Assembly: GCA_035547915.1 (NCBI GenBank)
Contig: DASZTS010000095.1
Coordinates: forward strand, 1-64,000
Direction of reading: 5' to 3'
From: DASSFG01 sp035547915
GTDB taxonomy: Bacteria > Planctomycetota > Planctomycetia > Pirellulales > JAICIG01
DNA: 64,000 nucleotides
Shown here: piece after piece, positions 25,280 through 32,911 of the stretch
Numbering within the stretch: the first letter of the stretch is position 1
Layout of the letters: each line of letters starts with the position of its first letter
The notes under the pieces: model-generated
Told to the model about the DNA's origin: nothing
What the model saw: only the letters and a program-made list of their open reading frames with translations
Databases searched by the model: none
Position numbers and translations under genes: made by a program

Positions 25280-26755
25280 GTGCCGCAAGCGCCAGAAGAA
25301 TCCTCTAATGAGCCGACCGATGCTGTTACCAGTGACGGCAACGGACACATCTCGCAGGAAGCAGCCGTTGCAGGCGTTGAGACGGCCAAAGTCGATGCCG
25401 TCGTCTCGCACTTTGCCGTTGACGGCCTGACGAAGAAAGATTACGTCCGCGCGGCCTTTCGCCGCCCGCAGCTGTTCAACCAGAAGCCGTCGACGCTGAT
25501 TGCCAACGTTGAGGGCGTCGTCTCGCATTTTGCCACAGACGGCCTGACGAAGAGAGACTACCTGCACGCCGCCGTCCGCGAGCCGCAGCTTTTTTATCAG
25601 AAGCCGGCGACGCTGAGCGCCAACATCGAGGGCGTGGTCTCGCACTTCGCCGCTGACGGCCTGACGACGAGAGACTACCTATGTGCCGCGATCCGCCAGC
25701 CACAGCTTTTCTACCAGAAGCCGTCGACGCTGAGCGCCAACATTGAGGGAGTCGTCTCGCACTTTGCCCCTGACGGCCTGACAAAAAAAGAGTATCTGCG
25801 CGCCGCTCTCCAGCGTCCGCGGCTTTTCACCCAGAAGCCGGCGACGGTGATCGGGCACATTGAGGGCGTCGTCTCGCACTTTGCCGCAGAAGGCCTGACG
25901 AAGAGAGGGTATCTGCGCGCCGCCGTCCATCACCCGTCCTTTTTCACCCAGAGGCCGTTGACGCTGATTGCCAATATTGAAGGCGTCGTCTTGCACTTTG
26001 CCGCTGACGGCCTAACGAGGCGAGAGTATCTGCCCGCCGCCCTGCGTCAGCCACGACTTTTCACCCAGAAGCCGTCGACGCTGAGCGCCAACATCGAGGG
26101 CATGACCTCGCACTTCGCCACCGAAGCGTTGACCACCGCCGACTACCTGTGTGCTGCCCTGCGTCAGCCGCAGTTGTTCAACCAAAAGCCGTCGACGCTG
26201 ATTGCCAATATTGAAGGCGTCGTCTCGCACTTTGCCGCTGACGGCCTGACGAAGAGAGACTATCTGCACGCCGCCGTCCGCCAGCCGCAGCTTTTCTACC
26301 AGAAGCCGTCGACGTTGATCGCGAATATCGAGGGCGTCGTCGCGTACTTTGGCAGTGACGGCCTGACACAGAAAGACTACCTGCACGCCGCTATCCGCCT
26401 ACCGTCGCTCTTCACTCAGAAGCCGGCGACGATAATCGGCCACATAAATCTGCTTGAATCCATACACAAGCAGGGCCTTCTTGGCATTCCAGAAGAGAAG
26501 GCGGCATTGCTCAGCTTTGTCTGCGCGCATCCGCAACTTCTTGCTTTATCCGATGACAACCTCCACTTGCGGGAAGTCGCTGCTCACCTTACCGGACGAA
26601 CGCTGACGCAATATAGCCGCGGCAAAGTCGAGAAACTAATCCGAAATACACTGGCTCACGACGGCTCTGCCGGCACCGACTGCGCCACCGGCTCACATGC
26701 CCGCCGGCTGCTGTTGAACGCTCTCACTCGCGAGGGGTATTTTAAAGGCAGGTAG
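25280..26755 (+). CDS. tandem-repeat solenoid protein resembling mTERF repeats
   Basis: Nine near-identical 39-residue repeats (about residues 38-388) read like IEGVVSHFAADGLTKRDYLH-AAVRQPQLFYQKPSTLIAN. A divergent tenth unit and a unique C-terminus follow. The pattern GL-T-x2-D/E-Y-x6-P-x-L-F matches the mTERF consensus, a helical solenoid that binds nucleic acid in eukaryotic organelles. Variable residues cluster at repeat positions 20, 25, 27 and 30. I chose the GTG at 25280, which follows a plausible promoter (TTGCGC/TATGGT, 17-base spacer); a TTG at 25199 is also in frame. It is a lone gene between two mobile-element modules. Sequence-specific binding is inferred, not shown. Confidence 0.8.
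   Translation: MPQAPEESSNEPTDAVTSDGNGHISQEAAVAGVETAKVDAVVSHFAVDGLTKKDYVRAAFRRPQLFNQKPSTLIANVEGVVSHFATDGLTKRDYLHAAVREPQLFYQKPATLSANIEGVVSHFAADGLTTRDYLCAAIRQPQLFYQKPSTLSANIEGVVSHFAPDGLTKKEYLRAALQRPRLFTQKPATVIGHIEGVVSHFAAEGLTKRGYLRAAVHHPSFFTQRPLTLIANIEGVVLHFAADGLTRREYLPAALRQPRLFTQKPSTLSANIEGMTSHFATEALTTADYLCAALRQPQLFNQKPSTLIANIEGVVSHFAADGLTKRDYLHAAVRQPQLFYQKPSTLIANIEGVVAYFGSDGLTQKDYLHAAIRLPSLFTQKPATIIGHINLLESIHKQGLLGIPEEKAALLSFVCAHPQLLALSDDNLHLREVAAHLTGRTLTQYSRGKVEKLIRNTLAHDGSAGTDCATGSHARRLLLNALTREGYFKGR
25391..26443 (+). repeat. nine tandem 117-bp coding repeats
   Basis: Units begin at 25391, 25508, 25625, 25742, 25859, 25976, 26093, 26210 and 26327, each exactly 117 bases with no insertions or deletions. 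The high DNA-level identity between units shows recent amplification or gene conversion. Differences concentrate in a few codons. Confidence 0.95.
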
Positions 26756-26890
26756 GAAATGTCGGGAGGCAGAGGGCCCCCAGCCAGACAACATCAAAAC
26801 CGACAAGCAGGCCGTCCAGGCTTCGGCCGGCTTAACAAGGCGTCCAAGATATGCCGATCCGCGCAACCGCGGCCCGAGGAGCGGGGACGG

Positions 26891-27661
26891 TCAGGCGCTC
26901 ACAACGGGCACGAGTTCGTGTGATGGCACTCCCTCACGAGGCGTCAGCACAGTGGTACCGTCGTCGAGCACAGTGAGAGATAGAAATCTACCGTATTTGT
27001 CGTGTATCAATTGGGCGAATGGTATGCTTGCATCTGGATCACTAAGGCTCCACAAACGCGGTGGTCCGTCCCAAAAAGCGATGTATGACGCGGGCAGGTA
27101 GATAGATGTGACAGCATGAGCATAAAGCCTACCTTCGGCGAGAAATCTTACCAAATAGTACCAGATAAAGGCAGCATCCATCTCGAATTCGATCAAGGCG
27201 CTCGTGATCGGCTTCATACCGATATAGATTACGCTATACACTGGGATATCGCGCTCCCAAGGCGGCTCGCCATCCATGCGCGTATAACTCACCAATCGCG
27301 GGAACGCCTGAAAGGTTTCGAGCAGTGGCTTGACATCCTCGTCTTCAGAAAGCTCATTGAAATCTTTGTCAACGCGTAGACCGACGATGAATATAGGGTT
27401 ATCAATGTCAAAAGTCGCCTCTTCGGTAGGCCGGTTGACGGTCAGTAATGCCAGATATTCCCAATGAACGCCAAGAACTCTGGCGACGGGGCGTATTGAG
27501 GCTCTCGGAGATGCTGGTTCTCCTCTCTCCATCTTCACCAGCGTGCGCAGTGATATCTGGGCAGCATCTGCGAGTTGTTGCTGGCTGAGATTCTTGAGTT
27601 TCCGCTCGGATCGCAGGCGCTCGCCATTCACCAGCACTGCTTGATAACCAATTGCGGACAT
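26891..27661 (-). CDS. Xre-family regulator with an unknown sensor domain (256 aa)
   Basis: Residues about 11-65 are a helix-turn-helix of the Cro/CI type (ERLRSERKLKNLSQQQLADA, ISLRTLVKMERGE). The remaining 180 residues form a distinct domain rich in aromatic residues (IWYYLVRFLAEGRLYAHAV, IYLPASYIAFWDGPPRLWSL) that I do not recognise and that may sense a ligand or partner. It is divergent from the ParB-like operon at 27811. The gap between them contains repeated GCGC-TTCT-GCGC elements, so this protein probably represses the replication/transfer module. Confidence 0.8.
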   Translation of the reverse strand: MSAIGYQAVLVNGERLRSERKLKNLSQQQLADAAQISLRTLVKMERGEPASPRASIRPVARVLGVHWEYLALLTVNRPTEEATFDIDNPIFIVGLRVDKDFNELSEDEDVKPLLETFQAFPRLVSYTRMDGEPPWERDIPVYSVIYIGMKPITSALIEFEMDAAFIWYYLVRFLAEGRLYAHAVTSIYLPASYIAFWDGPPRLWSLSDPDASIPFAQLIHDKYGRFLSLTVLDDGTTVLTPREGVPSHELVPVVSA

Positions 27662-27668
27662 TAAAAAG

Positions 27669-27735
27669 TGCGCCTTCTGCGCGTTCAGGGTCAGGAAATG
27701 CGCGTTCTGCGCGTTTGAAGATTGCGCCTTCTTCG
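27669..27735. promoter_or_regulatory. repeated operator-like elements between divergent genes
   Basis: TGCGCCTTCTGCGCGTT (27669-27685) and TGCGCGTTCTGCGCGTT (27699-27715) are near-identical direct repeats 30 bases apart. A third partial copy TGCGCCTTCTTCG starts at 27723. They sit just upstream of the Xre gene start and before the ParB-like gene. They look like binding sites for the Xre regulator. Confidence 0.6.
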
Positions 27736-27810
27736 TCTAGGCGAAAGGGTTTGCGCAAATACGATGCCTTTGTGGGAAAAAGACGCGGCAGCAAACCTAG
27801 GAAAACCTAG

Positions 27811-28299
27811 ATGAAGCGCGAAGTCAAAAAGCCGGATGGGCTTCTCGTCGACGGCGAGGGGCGATTGCGGACTGCGCGTCTGAAGGGGATCGAGCGGCTT
27901 CCCACGATCATCCTCGATGGCCCGCTCACCCAGACGGAGCTGCGGCTCGCGCAAGGCCAAATCGCCATGCATGGAGCTGGGCTGATGGCATGGGACGCAA
28001 ACCACAGGGTTTTCAGGGAACTTGCGGAGCATCTGGATATCGACCCTGCCGTGATGACGAAGATCATCTCGACCCTGAGAACCATATCCGATCTTTGGGA
28101 GGCCCTCAAGGCTGGCAAACTCCGACCGTCCCACATCTATGAATTCGGCCAGTTGGTGGATGACAACGGGCACGAGATCGAGATGAAGCGGGTGGAAGCG
28201 ACGGTCCCTGGCCGGATCACCGCCCGGTGTGTCGGGTGTGCGCCCTGTGTTGGGTGTGCTGGGTGCCCCTCGGATGCGGCGCTTTTTAAGAAAGAGTGA
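27811..28299 (+). CDS. short ParB-like protein with a cysteine cluster (162 aa)
   Basis: Residues 10-55 match the C-terminal half of the ParB N-domain (DGEGRLRTARLKGIERLPTI, then DGPLTQTELRLAQGQIAMHG). The usual first 40 residues are missing, so the protein is either truncated or a minimal variant. A helical segment at about 65-125 may correspond to the ParB HTH region. The C-terminus holds CVGCAPCVGCAGC, five cysteines spaced every three residues, which could bind metal. It opens a plus-strand operon running to 36738. A longer ParB-like protein follows at 30938. Confidence 0.65.
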   Translation: MKREVKKPDGLLVDGEGRLRTARLKGIERLPTIILDGPLTQTELRLAQGQIAMHGAGLMAWDANHRVFRELAEHLDIDPAVMTKIISTLRTISDLWEALKAGKLRPSHIYEFGQLVDDNGHEIEMKRVEATVPGRITARCVGCAPCVGCAGCPSDAALFKKE

Positions 28300-28303
28300 A
28301 TGA

Positions 28304-30148
28304 ATGAACGCTCATCTTCAGCCTAGTCCCGCGATGCCGTCCATCTCGATCGCCGAAAATGCCGACCCCGCGGGCGGCGATGACGGTCCCGCCATCCAGA
28401 TTCACCGACGCCCCGCAGCCGAAAGACGACCAGAATTGCCAAGCTCTTGGCCGATGTCCGACGACGGCCCTGACATGCGGCGAACAGGAGCAGATCAGGA
28501 GTGCGAAGCGATCGATCAAGACCAGGCCGCTGTGGTTGAGCGCCACCCAGTTGCCGAAGATGCTCAAACCACCGGGGAGAGTGAGTCCGGCGACCACCCC
28601 ATCGCGTCCGACTTTCAGCGGCCGGCGGCGTTGGACGCCGCGGACGAGTTCATCTTCAACGAGGACGAGGCGCCTGCCGACCTTTATATATCATTTGGGC
28701 GCCGTCTAGCCGCAAGTGGCGACATTTATCGCAGGCCGGCCTACGCCAGCGGGCTAGTACTAGCGTCGCGCGATGTCAATGTGCCACCGAAGCATATCGA
28801 GAATGGCAACGACTTGGTCGCTGCTACCGTCGATCGGGTGCGCGTTACCTACAAAAGCAAAGGCAAGAAGGCCGGCCGCCGTATTCCGTCGCACCACGCA
28901 ACCATCATGTTGCGGAGCGAGATCTTCCTGCGGCAGTTCCGACCCGTCGACGAGTTGATTCGTTCAGCTCGCTACACAGACAGTTTCCGACTCACTACGC
29001 CTGGCTATAACGACGGCGGCTGGGGCCAGCGTTTCTTGCATGTCGGACCGCCAGCGCGCATCGAAAAGGATCTCGATGCGATTTCGAGATTTCTCGATGT
29101 TATGGATTTCGACACGCGCGCCGATCGCACCAACTCCGTCGCCGCGGCCCTGACGGTCATCTTGCGCAACCATTTTCCGGGTGCAAAGCCGTTAATTCTG
29201 GTTACCGGAAGCAAGTCCCACGCTGGCAAGGACACGGTCATTCAATTTGCCGCAGGCGGCACGCCGACGACAGCCGTCTCTTACCAGGAAACGGACTGGG
29301 CATTCGAAGCAGGGATCGTGGTGACGCTAAAGCACAATCCCGAAGCGGGGCTGCTGGTCGTCGAAAACGCCAGGCTTGGCAAAGGACGGATGATCGCGTC
29401 GGGCTTCCTTGAACGCTTCGTCACGGACGCCGAGCCGACCTTGTTTTCAACTGTCGCAGGGGGGCCGGTACGCCGCAAGAACCATTTCGTCGTGGCCATC
29501 AGCACCAACTTCGGGAAAGTCTCCGAAGACCTGATGAATCGCTCCTTGCCCATCCATCTTGCACCCACCGGAAATGTTGCAGACCGGCAAAGCCCGATCG
29601 GCAATCCAAAATTGGAGTTCCTGCCCCGCAACCGGGATCGGATTGAGGCAGAGCTAAGGGGCATGATCGAGCGCTGGAAGCAAGCGGGCCAGCCGCTTGA
29701 CGGTGACGTGCGACACCCCTTTACCAACTGGGCAGCGGTTGTCGGCGGCATCCTGATGGTCAACGAGTTTAAGGACTTCTTAGCCAATTATGGGTCGCGT
29801 CGCACAGAAGATGACCCGGTTCGTCGCAGCCTTGGCGTGTTGGGCGCCGCTCGCTCCGCGAGCTGGCTCCGAACGAGTGAATGGGTCGAGTGGGTCGAAA
29901 GCATCGGCCTGGTCAAGACGCTGATCCCCGAGGCAGATCGCGGCAGTCCCGATGGCCACACGCGTGGTATCGGCGTCGTCCTCTCTGCCCATGTGGATGA
30001 GACCTTCGATGTTGAAACCGAGGACGAGCGGTTGAGTCTCAGGTTGGAAAAAGCCCGCCGGCGCTTTGATGCGGGAACCCCCACGACTCGCTACCGGTTT
30101 TCAGTGCTGAGTCGCGAGCCGATTCCGGCCGACAGAGACGAGGAATAA
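28304..30148 (+). CDS. P-loop NTPase, putative element replication helicase (614 aa)
   Basis: The first 115 residues are low-complexity and acidic. The core has a Walker A TGSKSHAGKDT near residues 300-310, an acidic strand GLLVVENARLGKG and a sensor-like VAISTNFGKVSEDLMNRSLP near 397-416. This order resembles D5/VapE-type helicases and related mobile-element ATPases that load replication forks. No primase or zinc-finger motif is visible. It starts 4 bases after the ParB-like gene and abuts the SprT-like gene, so it belongs to the replication/transfer operon. The helicase role is an inference from motif order. Confidence 0.65.
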   Translation: MNAHLQPSPAMPSISIAENADPAGGDDGPAIQIHRRPAAERRPELPSSWPMSDDGPDMRRTGADQECEAIDQDQAAVVERHPVAEDAQTTGESESGDHPIASDFQRPAALDAADEFIFNEDEAPADLYISFGRRLAASGDIYRRPAYASGLVLASRDVNVPPKHIENGNDLVAATVDRVRVTYKSKGKKAGRRIPSHHATIMLRSEIFLRQFRPVDELIRSARYTDSFRLTTPGYNDGGWGQRFLHVGPPARIEKDLDAISRFLDVMDFDTRADRTNSVAAALTVILRNHFPGAKPLILVTGSKSHAGKDTVIQFAAGGTPTTAVSYQETDWAFEAGIVVTLKHNPEAGLLVVENARLGKGRMIASGFLERFVTDAEPTLFSTVAGGPVRRKNHFVVAISTNFGKVSEDLMNRSLPIHLAPTGNVADRQSPIGNPKLEFLPRNRDRIEAELRGMIERWKQAGQPLDGDVRHPFTNWAAVVGGILMVNEFKDFLANYGSRRTEDDPVRRSLGVLGAARSASWLRTSEWVEWVESIGLVKTLIPEADRGSPDGHTRGIGVVLSAHVDETFDVETEDERLSLRLEKARRRFDAGTPTTRYRFSVLSREPIPADRDEE

Positions 30149-30844
30149 ATGATGTCCACCAAGACTGCCATCGAGCATGCAGCAACTGACGACGGCCGTA
30201 GGCTGGCCGCCCCCGAGATTTACAGCACACTCGCTAAGCATCAGCGTGACGAAACCTGGCATGGCAGGAAGCTCATAGCGGAGCTCCAAGGTTGGGCGGA
30301 TTACTTCATCGTCGAGTTTAAACTCGACATCCCCGAGGTCGTGCTGTGCCTGGAAAAGCTTCCCAGCAACCGGTTGGGCCATTTTCGAAACGGCCACAAC
30401 GGGTTCGGGCTCAAAGGCGAGATCGCAATCAACACGCTGTATCTCAACGAGCGTGAGCGGTGGCAGATTCTTGGAACCCTTTTGCACGAACTGCTGCATG
30501 GCTGGCAGCAGGTGCATGGCACGCCAGGCAAACGAAACCATCACAACGAGGAATTCCGCGAAAAGGCGGAAAGCTTAGGTCTCATCATCGACCGCCGCGG
30601 CGTGACGCGGTACGCAGCATCGAGTCCGTTCAAGGAAATATTGCGTCGGTGTCAAGTCGACGTGCCGGACGTCGAATCGGCTCCCGTGGTCGAGCGGCCA
30701 CCTAGCAGAGCAAAGCTCAGGAAATGGTCATGTGCATGCACCAACGTGCGCGTTGCCGTCAGTGATTTCCGAGCGCGGTGCCTCAAGTGTGGGCATGAGT
30801 TCTCACCATCCGGAGTTCGTGGAGGGGCCGGCGACCAAGCGTAG
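30149..30844 (+). CDS. SprT-like zinc metalloprotease family protein (231 aa)
   Basis: HELLH at about residues 113-117, preceded by a hydrophobic helix (WQILGTLL), and a downstream glutamate (HNEEFREKAESLGL) form the gluzincin-like active site of the SprT/SPRTN fold. The C-terminus (about 192-215) has Cys pairs in SCACTN and RCLKCGHEF that form a zinc ribbon. Relatives cut protein-DNA crosslinks. On mobile elements such proteins may process relaxase- or polymerase-bound ends, but that is inferred. The ATG directly follows the stop of the NTPase gene. Confidence 0.82.
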   Translation: MMSTKTAIEHAATDDGRRLAAPEIYSTLAKHQRDETWHGRKLIAELQGWADYFIVEFKLDIPEVVLCLEKLPSNRLGHFRNGHNGFGLKGEIAINTLYLNERERWQILGTLLHELLHGWQQVHGTPGKRNHHNEEFREKAESLGLIIDRRGVTRYAASSPFKEILRRCQVDVPDVESAPVVERPPSRAKLRKWSCACTNVRVAVSDFRARCLKCGHEFSPSGVRGGAGDQA

Positions 30845-30937
30845 CACGCTCCGTCAGCCATTTCTTGGCAGCGAGCTGAATAGAGATTTGGGGCCGCAAG
30901 TCAGGTTAATGAAACGATAGCAAAGGAGCCGTGAATC

Positions 30938-31762
30938 ATGTCTGTCTCGACCGCCGCCATACGGCAAGTCGTGCGTCGCAAGCTGGGGTGGTTCAAGCCC
31001 AAGAACATCCGCAAGACCTTCGTTGAAGAGGATGACAGGGCTCTCGGCTGTTCGATCAGGGACATTGGGCAGATACATCCGCTCGCATGCGGGCCTGACG
31101 GGACAATCTTCGATGGAGAAAGGCGGTGGCGGGGGGCGAAGCTGGTCGAGTTGGAGGAGCTGGATGTCATCATCATCGAGGGGGAATTGTCGGACACCGA
31201 CTTGCTCGTGCTGCAAATATCGAGCGCTCTTCACCGAGCCGATTTGACGGCCGGGGAGAAATACGAGTGTGTCTATCAGCTTGCTATGAGGAATACGAAC
31301 TGGCAGGCCAAGGACATAGCGGAGCATCTGAACTTCGATCAGGGCGTAATCAGCAAGTTGCTGAGCTTCTCCAGGATCATACCGGCGGGCAGAGAGGCGC
31401 TCAAGGACGGCCGCCTCAAGCTGGATGACGGCTACCTTTTGAGCCAGCTCCCCGAGCCCGAGCAGGCCGAGCTTTTGCCCCTGCGTTTATCGAGGTCAAT
31501 TCCCAACCGCGAGGCCCTTCATGCAGAGGTCAAGGCCCGCAAAACCGCCCGCAAAAACGGGACCGTCAAGCAAGAGACGGGCCGGTTCAAGGCCACGTTG
31601 GATTCGGGCATCGTCGTCACGTGCTCCGGACCGCTCAAGTCCCTCCTCGACCTGGAGGAGGCCGGGAAGGAAATCGTTAAGAAGGCCAAGCACGCCCGCG
31701 AGAAAGAGGGCGTGGACGACCTGAAAGCCTTCGAGGTCTGGCTGAAAGCAAAGAGTAAATAA
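30938..31762 (+). CDS. ParB/Spo0J-family partition protein (274 aa)
   Basis: The ParB nuclease-fold motif FDGERRWRGAKLVELEELDV lies at about residues 58-77, followed by QISSALHRADLTAGEKYE, the classic ParB helix region. A helix-turn-helix (WQAKDIAEHLNFDQGVISKL) lies near 122-141. The C-terminal 90 residues are charged and end in a lysine-rich tail. No ParA partner is visible in the window, so it may act as a transcriptional or transfer regulator rather than in partition. An AAGGAG-like site precedes the ATG. Confidence 0.85.
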   Translation: MSVSTAAIRQVVRRKLGWFKPKNIRKTFVEEDDRALGCSIRDIGQIHPLACGPDGTIFDGERRWRGAKLVELEELDVIIIEGELSDTDLLVLQISSALHRADLTAGEKYECVYQLAMRNTNWQAKDIAEHLNFDQGVISKLLSFSRIIPAGREALKDGRLKLDDGYLLSQLPEPEQAELLPLRLSRSIPNREALHAEVKARKTARKNGTVKQETGRFKATLDSGIVVTCSGPLKSLLDLEEAGKEIVKKAKHAREKEGVDDLKAFEVWLKAKSK

Positions 31763-31795
31763 CTCGTTACTTCACTTTTTACACAAGGACACGTT

Positions 31796-32008
31796 ATGGA
31801 CACCACGCAATTCATTCAATTCGCCCGCGACTACTGGTGGGTTCCCCTCTGCCCGGCTGCGGCGGTCACGCTTCTCACGCCGCTGATGCGGGTCATCGTC
31901 AGCGCGGGGGCTATTGGCCTCATCGTCTGGGCGCTCCTGAACCACAAGAAGATCGCCAAGAAAAAAGGCGAGCCCGTCATCATCGATGCCGAGGTGGTCG
32001 AGGCATGA
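31796..32008 (+). CDS. small membrane protein (70 aa)
   Basis: The protein begins MDTTQFIQFARDYWWVPLCP and has a hydrophobic stretch at about 17-50 that makes one long or two short membrane segments, followed by a basic KKIAKKKGE segment expected on the cytoplasmic side. It overlaps the next gene by 4 bases (ATGA). Small membrane proteins next to a coupling protein often belong to the transfer apparatus. I do not recognise a family. Confidence 0.65.
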   Translation: MDTTQFIQFARDYWWVPLCPAAAVTLLTPLMRVIVSAGAIGLIVWALLNHKKIAKKKGEPVIIDAEVVEA

Positions 32009-32205
32009 AACGCCTGAAGAGCTACTTACTGGACTGCTTTTACGCAATGGTGCTGATGGCGTGGGTGGGACTGCCATCGAGGATGCTGCTGGATTGTTTT
32101 ACCACCATGCACGATGACCCCTTTCCGCTGATCGTTTTCTGGTTGCGGAAGCGGTACGGACAGAAGGAGGAACCATGCACGACGACCCAAAGCACTGGCG
32201 CCTGA
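32005..32205 (+). CDS. small hydrophobic protein (66 aa)
   Basis: It starts at an ATG overlapping the stop of the previous gene and reads MKRLKSYLLDCFYAMVLMAW, a positively charged start followed by one membrane helix, then a cytosolic-looking basic tail. It also overlaps the next gene by 31 bases. Its place in a chain of overlapping small genes is the main support. Function unknown. Confidence 0.55.
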   Translation: MKRLKSYLLDCFYAMVLMAWVGLPSRMLLDCFTTMHDDPFPLIVFWLRKRYGQKEEPCTTTQSTGA

Positions 32206-32405
32206 TCGGCTCCTGCCTACTCGTTGTTTGCGTGGTGTTCCTCGCCACACGGGAGAGCGTCCCGTGGTGGTGGATACTCATCACCGGTGCGTTCTACGGC
32301 TGGCGGTGGTGGGAACAAAGAAAGCGGGTGGGCGATTGGGGATCGCCCTGGGTGTATTCCCTCTACCAATGGATCAAGAGCAAGCTGAAAAGAGGTAAGT
32401 CATGA
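32175..32405 (+). CDS. small membrane protein (76 aa)
   Basis: The protein (MHDDPKHWRLIGSCLLVVCV) has two predicted membrane helices separated by a tryptophan-rich turn (VPWWWILITGAFYGWRWWEQ) and a basic C-terminus. An AGAAGGAGG ribosome-binding site precedes the ATG at 32175. It overlaps the next gene by 4 bases, continuing the translationally coupled chain. No family is recognised. Confidence 0.62.
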   Translation: MHDDPKHWRLIGSCLLVVCVVFLATRESVPWWWILITGAFYGWRWWEQRKRVGDWGSPWVYSLYQWIKSKLKRGKS

Positions 32406-32911
32406 TCTTACAACTGGTCGTCTCCGTGATGATCCTCATGTGTTTCCTATTGGGGATTGTCGCGGCTATTGCCCCGTGGATTGGGATCATCGGGGCCGTG
32501 CGGTACTTCAGGCAGAGGAAAGCCTCTGAGGGTCGACATCTAATTACCTATTCTGAGCAGGAGCAACAAATGGCGTACAGACCACCAGGTCCGACAATGG
32601 ATGCGAAAGATTGGCTACTTATCGCAGGGACATTTATCTATGTGTTGTGTCCGATCGACATGGTTCCTGACATTCCGATCATCGGCTGGTTCGATGATGC
32701 TGGCGTCATCGCTTTCGTCATCAAGCACTTCTACGACAAGTTCTGGAAACCCCAACCACCACCTGAACCGCCACAGCGGGAACCCGAACATTGGGAAGCC
32801 CCACGACAATCGCTTCCTCGGCACTCCGAAGACGATGACGCCATCGACGCCGAGTTCGAGGTGCGTAACCTCCCGGCGCTGCGTCAAAACCAGCTTGTGA
32901 GGCGAAGATGA
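32402..32911 (+). CDS. membrane protein with a DUF1232-like domain (169 aa)
   Basis: An N-terminal membrane helix pair (about 3-35) is followed by a segment FIYVLCPIDMVPDIPIIGWF-DD near residues 77-99. This matches the DUF1232/YkvA signature (Y-x-L-x-P-x-D-x-I/V-P-D-x-x-P-x-x-G-x-x-DD). The C-terminal third is proline- and glutamate-rich. Function of the family is not established. It overlaps the coupling-protein gene by 4 bases, so it is probably made together with it. Confidence 0.78.
   Translation: MILQLVVSVMILMCFLLGIVAAIAPWIGIIGAVRYFRQRKASEGRHLITYSEQEQQMAYRPPGPTMDAKDWLLIAGTFIYVLCPIDMVPDIPIIGWFDDAGVIAFVIKHFYDKFWKPQPPPEPPQREPEHWEAPRQSLPRHSEDDDAIDAEFEVRNLPALRQNQLVRRR

Noticed and set aside
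25391..26443. CRISPR-like array
   Set aside because: The 117-bp units are contiguous with no spacers and are in one open reading frame with no indels. They are protein repeats.
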